Positions 57,896-64,000 of a DNA stretch of 64,000 bases are shown piece by piece. The position numbers and the translations under genes are program-made. Position 1 is the stretch's first letter; every line of letters begins with the position of its first letter. Under the pieces are notes generated by a model. That model ran no database searches and had not been told where the DNA came from. It saw only the letters and a program-made list of their open reading frames with translations. Source of the stretch: Emergomyces orientalis (lineage: Eukaryota; Ascomycota; Eurotiomycetes; Onygenales; Ajellomycetaceae); the NCBI GenBank assembly GCA_002110485.1, contig MOWL01000002.1:1279979-1343978 (forward strand). The letters are read 5' to 3'.

Positions 57896-60800
57896 TCAGA
57901 TAATGACTGCAAACTCCTTACCATGAGGGATCCATGACTGCAAGTCATCCTGACCCCCCCTCAAAGAATTCTTCTTATCAGTATCTTGCATATCCACCTC
58001 TTCCTCTTCAATATCATTTGCTTCATTGATATTATTCTCTGCAACCGGCATTTGATTGTCTCGGAGATAGAACCTTTTTAACCTATTACCTGCAGTAGTA
58101 TTTCGAAACGGCGAACCATCCAGCTCTTCCAGATGATAGGTCCCTTTCTCATGGTTTGCTTCTCGGATTCGATACGGGCCCAGCCATCGGAAGTTGAGCT
58201 TGGCAGAATAGGACGTTTCTAGCTTGGTATCATGCAAAAGCACCAAATCACTTATCTGCAATGGTTCTCGGACTAATTGCTTAGTTTCATCAAATAGATC
58301 TCGGTTCTTCTCTCTCGCACGGCGCAGGTGATGAGCGGCCTCCTCCAGATCTTCATCTCTCTTTTCCAATTGTCGAATACGCATATATATCAAATCAGCA
58401 CGGGATTGCACTGTCTGCCAGGGAAGTGTTTGCCAAGTTGGAACGTCAAGCTCTATTGGAAGGATAGCATCGTAGCCATATTGCAGGCGGAACGGGGTTT
58501 CACCAGTAGATTGCCGAATGGTGACGCGATCTGCCCATAGCGCAGAATGGAAATGATTAACCCAGCTTCTTCCATCTGCAGCTAGCTTTGAAAGCGCATC
58601 GGATATCGGGCGGTGACCGCGTTCGACCATGCCATTAGCCTTCGCATTGTATGGTGAGATGGTTATTTGATTAACACGATATTTGGCGGTGAGAATCTTA
58701 GTCCATTTTTGATTCTCCGGCCCGCCATCACACACTAATTCCCGAAAGCAGCCGTGTCGGCAAATGATATTCTCATAGATGAATTGCGCCACGTTCTCAG
58801 CTGTTCCACGAGCGAGAGGGCGGCCTTCCACCCAGCCAGTGAGATCATTCCGAGCAATAACAGCACATCGCTTGCCTCGGTTCTTCGGAAACTTGACAAC
58901 ATCGATACACCACTTGTCCCATAGATAATTGCGGCTTGTTGGATATAGTGGTTCTTCCAAGCGAGCGCCATCCCTCAGCTGGCACACTGTGCAGCTTTTG
59001 CAATAATTCTTGACGGCTTTCCAGATACCTTCCCACCAATATCGCTGCGTGATCTTGTGGTTTGTGGCCTCGCGGCCCTTATGACCAGATTCATCATGCA
59101 TCCGAGCAACGATATCCTTTTGCTCAGATGAGTTATCAACCACGCGTCTCAGAGGAATTCCCTTGCCTGATCGTCGGAATAGATGTTGACCTTGGACGAT
59201 ATATCGAAGTGCATGCTTGCGCCATTTAGAAAAGACGGAACGTGGTATATCATCCGGCCGCTTCATGGTGGTGAGAAACCTCGCAATTGATTCGCTGCGA
59301 TCAGAATAATCAGGCGAAAGAACACGCACACCCGATGACTCGGAAGCATCCACGCCGCTGACATCGAAATCAGGAACCGTCAAAGATGCAACACTAATAT
59401 AGTTGAGTTCTGCATCTATGAAATCATCGATATCTTGATCCTCAGGAACCTCACCCTCAGCAGGAGGTCGACGAGATAGCCCATCTGCAGCAGTATGCTT
59501 CCGACCAGGCACATGTCGAACTTCGAAATCAAACATCCGAATCCAGGCAAGCCAGCCAGTAACGAGAGCACCAGGCAGGTCAGTGGCAGATCGATTGAGC
59601 TGTGCCACTAGAGTCTTCGCGTCGGTTTCCAGAATAAAGTGAACGCCATACAGGTAATAACGGCATTTCTTTAGCATCTTGAGCACAGCGCGGCATTCTC
59701 GCTTTCCTGCATCATATTTTGCTTCGGCGGGGCTCCAGATTCCGCTCTCATATCGGCAAGGGTGTAGCTTTCCATTCAATTTATCCCGTTGGCTGAGCGT
59801 TCCACCCCATCCTTCAAGACAGGCATCCGTGGCCATCACGATATCACCGGCATCTTCAGAATAATCAATGCAGCAAAGTGCAGGGGCAGTTGTCAGGGCA
59901 TTCTTCAAAATTGCCATTGCATTCACTTGTTCAAGACCCCAGGTAAAAGGAATGTTCTTCTTGAATAGAATATAGATAGGTATAGAAATGATAGCGAAAT
60001 TCGGAATCCATATTCTATAGTAAACGCAAACACCTAAGAAAGCTCGGGCACCCGTGACATCTGTCGGATCCGGCCACTCAACGATTTTGACGATTTTCGC
60101 AGCTTCGGGGCGCCTGCCGTCAGCATCCACAACATATCCGACTAGAACCATACCGGAGCAGGCGAATTCTGACTTTCCAACCTGGATACACGTGTCCGCG
60201 AGTTCTATGCTGATGAGGGTGGCATCTAAGTTTTGCAGATGCTCCAGGACAAATTTCCGAATACCTGGCATCACTTCTTCATCATTGTAACGCGTCCGCG
60301 GGCCTTTCACACCAATATCATCCATAAAATTGTCTGCTTGATGCGGTATGTTCGATCGAAGAATGCGTGCCATGATTCGGCAGAACTGCGCAATAGAATT
60401 CGTCGCGCCTTGTGGCAGTGCTGTCTGACGAAGCAACCCGATCGGGGTAAGGAAAGCTGTCATATCTCGGCTGTCTTCGTGTAAAGGAACTTGATCATAT
60501 CCAGAAAAGAAATCCATCATGCTCGTTATCTTCATTCCCGCGAAATCCTCAGCAAACGCGTCCGCACTAGGTGGAATATACGCATCGCGAATAGTGACAG
60601 CGTTCATGTCCATGCACGCGTTGACAATGCGATATTTCCCAGCTTCTTTCTTCTTGACGAGGAACCACTTATTTCGATACGGACCATGGCAATGTTCATA
60701 AACTCCAGAATCAACGCGTTCGCGAAGCATATTGATGATTGTAGGGACGAGCTTTCGAGGAATAGGAAATCCTGCCGCTTGCCATGCTTTATGCGGAGCA

Positions 60801-61555
60801 ACGCGAATCTTGACAGGTGGAGAGACTTCTTTTGCAAGCGTTCCGCAATCCTTAAAACTCCACGCGAGGGCTTTTTCTCTTCTAAGCAGAATCTCAATCA
60901 AAAGTTCGCGTTCCTGTGGGGTGAGCATCGATCCGATCCGCAGATTCTTGATCCTTTCCTCTGTGAGTCGCGAACCTCGCGGGCAATCGGAGAAACGGGG
61001 TGTAATGAAATGATCGTAGGGCGAAGGCGGATCCTGCTCCGGAATCACATTGTCTTTGAACCATTGTTGGCGAATTTCTCTCCACTTATCTGTTCCGCCG
61101 GGAATCCCGCCACCTGTAGTTGGCACATCGAGAGGTTGAATCTTATCGGCTTTTCGCTTGTATAATGTCGCAACGACTGGACCGCGCGATCGAGGAGAAG
61201 ATCGTGAAGAAGCATATAAAGACAAATCATGAAGCTGCACACCACGAACACGGCGTGATTCGGATATTGAATAATTAGAGAAAGGAAAAGATGAATGTGT
61301 AGACGGGTAAAATTGTTGATGTAGGATGGCGGGGAAAAACCTGTGAGGTTCTCGGGCGTTTTGGGGCGGCGTTCTCTGATTGGCTGAATCTTTTGGCGGC
61401 CCGGGGCTGCCAAAAGTCTGATTGGCTGACGCACCCACACCGCTTTCAAAACACGGCAGAATATTTGCCCCGCTATCCACATCGCGATCGCTGAATCTGA
61501 TATCATTTCTTTGCCCACCACATTCAACATCGCAAAGATCAATCGGACTCAGCAT
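57896..61555 (-). CDS. Retrotransposon pol: reverse transcriptase, RNase H, integrase
   Basis: A single frame of 1219 aa. RT: SMMDFFSGYDQ has the first Asp (348), LPQGATNS is the motif-B segment, and FMDDIGVKG is the YxDD-type box (Asp412, Asp413). RNase H: MATDACLEGWGG (Asp577), GKRECRAV (Glu620), LETDAKT (Asp645), HTAADGLSR (Asp691). Integrase: an HHCC zinc unit (His820, His825, Cys855, Cys858), catalytic Asp885 (WCIDVVKF), Asp943 (VCDGGPENQ) and Glu978 (NGMVERGH), with exactly 35 residues spacing (DDx35E). It ends with a GPY/F-like module LNFRWLGPYRIRE. All ligands are present, so it may be active. It begins two bases after the gag-protease stop in a different frame. The protease is not part of this ORF. 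Confidence 0.95.
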   Translation of the reverse strand: MLSPIDLCDVECGGQRNDIRFSDRDVDSGANILPCFESGVGASANQTFGSPGPPKDSANQRTPPQNAREPHRFFPAILHQQFYPSTHSSFPFSNYSISESRRVRGVQLHDLSLYASSRSSPRSRGPVVATLYKRKADKIQPLDVPTTGGGIPGGTDKWREIRQQWFKDNVIPEQDPPSPYDHFITPRFSDCPRGSRLTEERIKNLRIGSMLTPQERELLIEILLRREKALAWSFKDCGTLAKEVSPPVKIRVAPHKAWQAAGFPIPRKLVPTIINMLRERVDSGVYEHCHGPYRNKWFLVKKKEAGKYRIVNACMDMNAVTIRDAYIPPSADAFAEDFAGMKITSMMDFFSGYDQVPLHEDSRDMTAFLTPIGLLRQTALPQGATNSIAQFCRIMARILRSNIPHQADNFMDDIGVKGPRTRYNDEEVMPGIRKFVLEHLQNLDATLISIELADTCIQVGKSEFACSGMVLVGYVVDADGRRPEAAKIVKIVEWPDPTDVTGARAFLGVCVYYRIWIPNFAIISIPIYILFKKNIPFTWGLEQVNAMAILKNALTTAPALCCIDYSEDAGDIVMATDACLEGWGGTLSQRDKLNGKLHPCRYESGIWSPAEAKYDAGKRECRAVLKMLKKCRYYLYGVHFILETDAKTLVAQLNRSATDLPGALVTGWLAWIRMFDFEVRHVPGRKHTAADGLSRRPPAEGEVPEDQDIDDFIDAELNYISVASLTVPDFDVSGVDASESSGVRVLSPDYSDRSESIARFLTTMKRPDDIPRSVFSKWRKHALRYIVQGQHLFRRSGKGIPLRRVVDNSSEQKDIVARMHDESGHKGREATNHKITQRYWWEGIWKAVKNYCKSCTVCQLRDGARLEEPLYPTSRNYLWDKWCIDVVKFPKNRGKRCAVIARNDLTGWVEGRPLARGTAENVAQFIYENIICRHGCFRELVCDGGPENQKWTKILTAKYRVNQITISPYNAKANGMVERGHRPISDALSKLAADGRSWVNHFHSALWADRVTIRQSTGETPFRLQYGYDAILPIELDVPTWQTLPWQTVQSRADLIYMRIRQLEKRDEDLEEAAHHLRRAREKNRDLFDETKQLVREPLQISDLVLLHDTKLETSYSAKLNFRWLGPYRIREANHEKGTYHLEELDGSPFRNTTAGNRLKRFYLRDNQMPVAENNINEANDIEEEEVDMQDTDKKNSLRGGQDDLQSWIPHGKEFAVII
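61376..61428. repeat. Hairpin/CCAAT module, copy 2
   Basis: Perfect direct repeats CTGATTGGCTG (61376-61386 and 61418-61428) flank a perfect inverted repeat CTTTTGGC (61390-61397) / GCCAAAAG (61409-61416) around a GGCCCGGGGCT loop. It lies inside the N-terminal coding part of pol. CTTTTGGCGGC also recurs in the LTR at 54197-54207. Confidence 0.85.
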
Positions 61556-61560
61556 ATCTA
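61553..61560 (-). promoter_or_regulatory. Gag-protease stop / pol start junction (TAG-AT-ATG)
   Basis: On the minus strand the gag-protease frame ends in TAG and pol starts with ATG two bases later, in another frame. Such tight spacing suggests termination-reinitiation or frameshift/readthrough for Pol synthesis, as known for several retroelements. The mechanism is inferred. Confidence 0.6.
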
Positions 61561-63994
61561 GTTTAAAGTCTGCACTTTGCCACGAAGATCATCTAACTTT
61601 CGATCTCCATGGTCGCCGGGAGAATAACCAAGAAAAGACACCTGATTCTTCTCATCCTTCGGATCAAAAACGTGAACAAGAACACCGCCTTTGTTATCTG
61701 TAGTTCTTGCCAAACGCGTCGCGTTTTCATATGGTCGGCCGAGAATGCAATCATGAGAACCGCGTTCCATGATGAAGAATGTCTGAGGCACCATAACAGA
61801 TCCAAGGCGAACAGGAACATCCTTGCAGATTCCAATGACACCACTCTGCTGACCCCCAGCTCCAAGAATAGGTTTGACAGCATCCCTTTGAATGATGAGA
61901 CCGAGATCTAACGCAGTTCTTTCAACAAGACAGTTAATTTCCGCACCTCCATCAAATATCGCCTCAGTTTCCCCCTTTCCAATTCCGACAGTGAACTTGA
62001 TGTGTCCAACCGAAACGAGATTCCAACGAGGATTATACTCAGCAACAGAAGTGCCAGGTTGAACCAGGGCAACGGTGGCTGCATCATCCCGAATCATATG
62101 CTGTTGAACTTCGATGGGAAGATTTTGAAAGAACATGTGCTGGAGTTGGGTGGAGCATGCCATGAGATCTTTAATCTGAATTCCGCCGATTTCTTGGCGC
62201 ATGATCTTCTCAAATATTCGCCGCGTCGCGATCGCCATATTGTCTTTATTCTTCATTTCTGCAGAAAGCTTTGGCCCTTTGAGTTTCCGAGGCCTGCAGA
62301 GAACAGTTTTCTTCTGAATCTGCGGAGCATCTGCCATTTCTGAATCTGGGACAATTCCACCGTCTCCGAGCTTTGGACTTCCGCCCTGAAGCTGTTCATC
62401 ATGGAGAGGTTGAGAATTATCATCCTCATCATCTTCCTGTGAAGCAGAGATCACATCTTGAGCAAAAGAAACTGATTTCCCATCTGAATACCTGCCATTG
62501 CGCCGAGAATGTGTTGTTGGCAGTCTCTTCTCCTTCTCAATTCGTCCGGAAAGCGTTGCTTGATTTTTATTCATAGAAGAGGCCTTATCCTTCTCAGTAG
62601 AAGTGGAAGCAGCCATTACACTAACAATCTCCTCCATCTCACTATCGGTCATATCACCTTCCTCAGGGCCACTATCAAATCCAATATCACATATGCTTAC
62701 GGCATTCACCGATGGCATCGGGGATCCGTCAGGAAATACCCGGATACTACCATCATTCCGAAGTTTATCCGCGGTTGGGACAGTCGGCGGTGCAGCCATT
62801 TGCTTCAAAAGTCGTTCAATTGTAACAATATGGGGCTCAAGTCGGTTGACAGCAATCTTCGGGCCTTTTCTCATCACATTACCCTCATAGTATTCTCCAA
62901 TCATATTCCGATGAATCTTGCCCTGATCGATGAGCCGGCCGATTGCTAAGCAATTTGGAAGCATATGGTTTGAATCTCCGCAACCCCAGCATGACATCGG
63001 CGGTCGATCGTATTGAACAAAGCTTCCAGATCGAGATCGAGACGGGCCTCCAGGTCCACGTTGAGTTCCATAGTAAGACACATTTGGCAAATCCAATGCA
63101 GGATCACGTCCTCGAGTAAGAAGAACCTTTGGAGCAGTCACATTTTGCTGCATGTTTCCCTGGTTTTGAATGCCAGCGATCGCCAGAGATAACGCGTCCA
63201 TTCGGTTGACAAGGTTCTCAAGAATGTTATCACTCGGATTCTGTGTTTTCGCATCCGGAGCAGGCATCGCCGAAGCGGTCGGCACAGGCACATTCAATGT
63301 GGGCGGATTAAACACGGGCTGAGCAGACGGCTGCATCGATGGAATAGAGTTGGGGAAAACATCAGGTGCCAGAACTCGTGCAATCTCTTCCTTTGTCTTC
63401 TGCATTTGAGACACAGCATCGCAGATCTTCGGCAGTTCCCATCCAGATTGACTAACCTTATCAAATCCAGCAGTGCGGAAAGCTTTTTCACGAATACCTT
63501 CTGAAAGTCCTTGAAGAAACCAGATACAAGCAAGAGATTGTTGCAATTCATTCTTGCAAATGAGAGGCATCGCAACTGCGCGGAATTGACGGCAGTAGAC
63601 GAGGATCTCCTGGCTGGTAGAATGGGTTTTTGTTGCACAATGCATGGAGGTAAGATTGATTATACATCTGTTGGTGAGCATCTTCGCGCCAGAAATCGGC
63701 AAGCAACTGCTTTTTAACCATTTCCCATGTCTTATGATCCAAGACAAGCTGATCGATATGGCCCTGCAGTTCCATGGTACAATAGTTCCGTAATACCGCC
63801 AGAGCATCGATTCCTGCAACGAAATGCAAGGTGCACATTGCCTCATATCGATCAACAAAAGCAGTAATGTTTCTCCCATCAAAGAATGGGGCTCCAGGTG
63901 CTCCAGGAATCGGCATCGGCATGACAAGACGTTGATATGGCAGTCCACTATTGGGAGTCGGCTGACCGGACGAGGTAGTAGTGGGTGTAGTCAT
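61558..63994 (-). CDS. Retrotransposon gag-protease (one frame break)
   Basis: Gag starts at 63994 (MTTPTTTSSGQPTPNSG). The capsid-like segment (FFDGRNITAFVDRYEAMCTL, then WREDAHQQMYNQSYLHAL) reads in that frame to an A5 run at 63627-63631. There the similarity passes to the adjacent frame (STSQEILVYCRQFR onward), which stays open to 61558. This is one extra A, a sequencing error, or a +1 frameshift. Downstream is a CCHC zinc knuckle, CWGCGDSNHMLPNC (about 62950-62995). Near the C-terminus is a retropepsin-like domain with AIFDGGAEINCL and CILGRPYENATR. The active-site triad reads DGG instead of DSG/DTG. Gag packages the RNA; the protease matures Gag and Pol. Confidence 0.82.
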
Positions 63995-64000
63995 CTTTTC

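Larger units (their letters stand above)
54178..64000 (-). mobile_element. Ty3/gypsy-type LTR retrotransposon with a third ORF (5' end beyond window)
   Basis: In minus-strand order the visible part is gag-protease, pol (RT-RNase H-integrase), an 876-codon accessory ORF, a purine-rich tract and the 3' LTR. The 5' LTR and primer-binding site lie outside the window, so LTR identity and age cannot be measured. RT-RNase H-integrase order and a GPY/F module after the integrase core place it in Ty3/gypsy. CpG content is normal and coding frames are long, so it looks recent. It is inserted into the CpG-depleted LINE. The accessory ORF sits where env is found in some elements, but it encodes an oxygenase-like protein. 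Confidence 0.88.

Noticed and set aside
1..64000. CRISPR arrays, bacterial operons, rRNA genes
   Set aside because: None seen; gene structure with introns throughout is eukaryotic.

Overview
This is nuclear DNA of a filamentous ascomycete. Gene models are split by short GT-AG introns (mostly 45-140 nt). The gene set includes Rif1, class-II DAHP synthase, Argonaute, GPI-type phospholipase B, the Swp1 oligosaccharyltransferase subunit and HYPK. CpG-depleted repeats sit beside CpG-rich genes. I would guess Eurotiomycetes, probably Onygenales (the order of the dimorphic fungi); the order is inferred from gene style, not proven.

The first 50 kb is an ordinary euchromatic gene block. From left to right it holds: RIF1 (+); glucose-6-phosphate 1-epimerase (+); a small HhH DNA-glycosylase-like protein (+); an MFS transporter (+); HYPK (-); class-II DAHP synthase (+); a large AT-hook/BRCT nuclear protein (-); phospholipase B (-); a BTB/POZ protein inside a gene-poor tract (+); a mitochondrial-type SDR (+); Argonaute (+); a small HTH-type protein (-); Swp1/ribophorin II (-); a large unknown basic nuclear protein (+); and an AT-hook protein with a C-terminal membrane segment (+). 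I rebuilt the exons by hand from splice sites and checked that the phases join. Several promoters carry recognisable sites, such as an MCB box upstream of RIF1 and a GCN4/CpcA site upstream of DAHP synthase.

From about 50.1 kb the window becomes a repeat island. Two broken LINE relics in opposite orientations (an ORF1-like piece and a Tad-clade-like RT/RNase H piece) occupy 50.1-54.18 kb. This stretch is A/T-dominated and has almost lost the CG dinucleotide: I find one CG between 50,156 and 54,194. It ends abruptly at the LTR of a Ty3/gypsy-type retrotransposon on the minus strand (54,178 to beyond the right edge). That element is CpG-rich and looks young. Gag has a zinc knuckle and a retropepsin. 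Pol keeps every RT, RNase H and integrase catalytic residue that I can check.

The most unusual feature is a third long ORF of 876 codons between pol and the 3' LTR, where some elements carry env. It is not envelope-like. Its C-terminal half carries a phytanoyl-CoA-hydroxylase-like Fe(II)/2-oxoglutarate dioxygenase signature: HxD at 595/597, a PG-x-H turn, a distal His at 695, and Arg at +10. A retrotransposon carrying its own oxygenase, inserted next to a CpG graveyard, is the main candidate here for an undescribed system. The element also carries a repeated hairpin/CCAAT module and a TAG-AT-ATG gag/pol junction.
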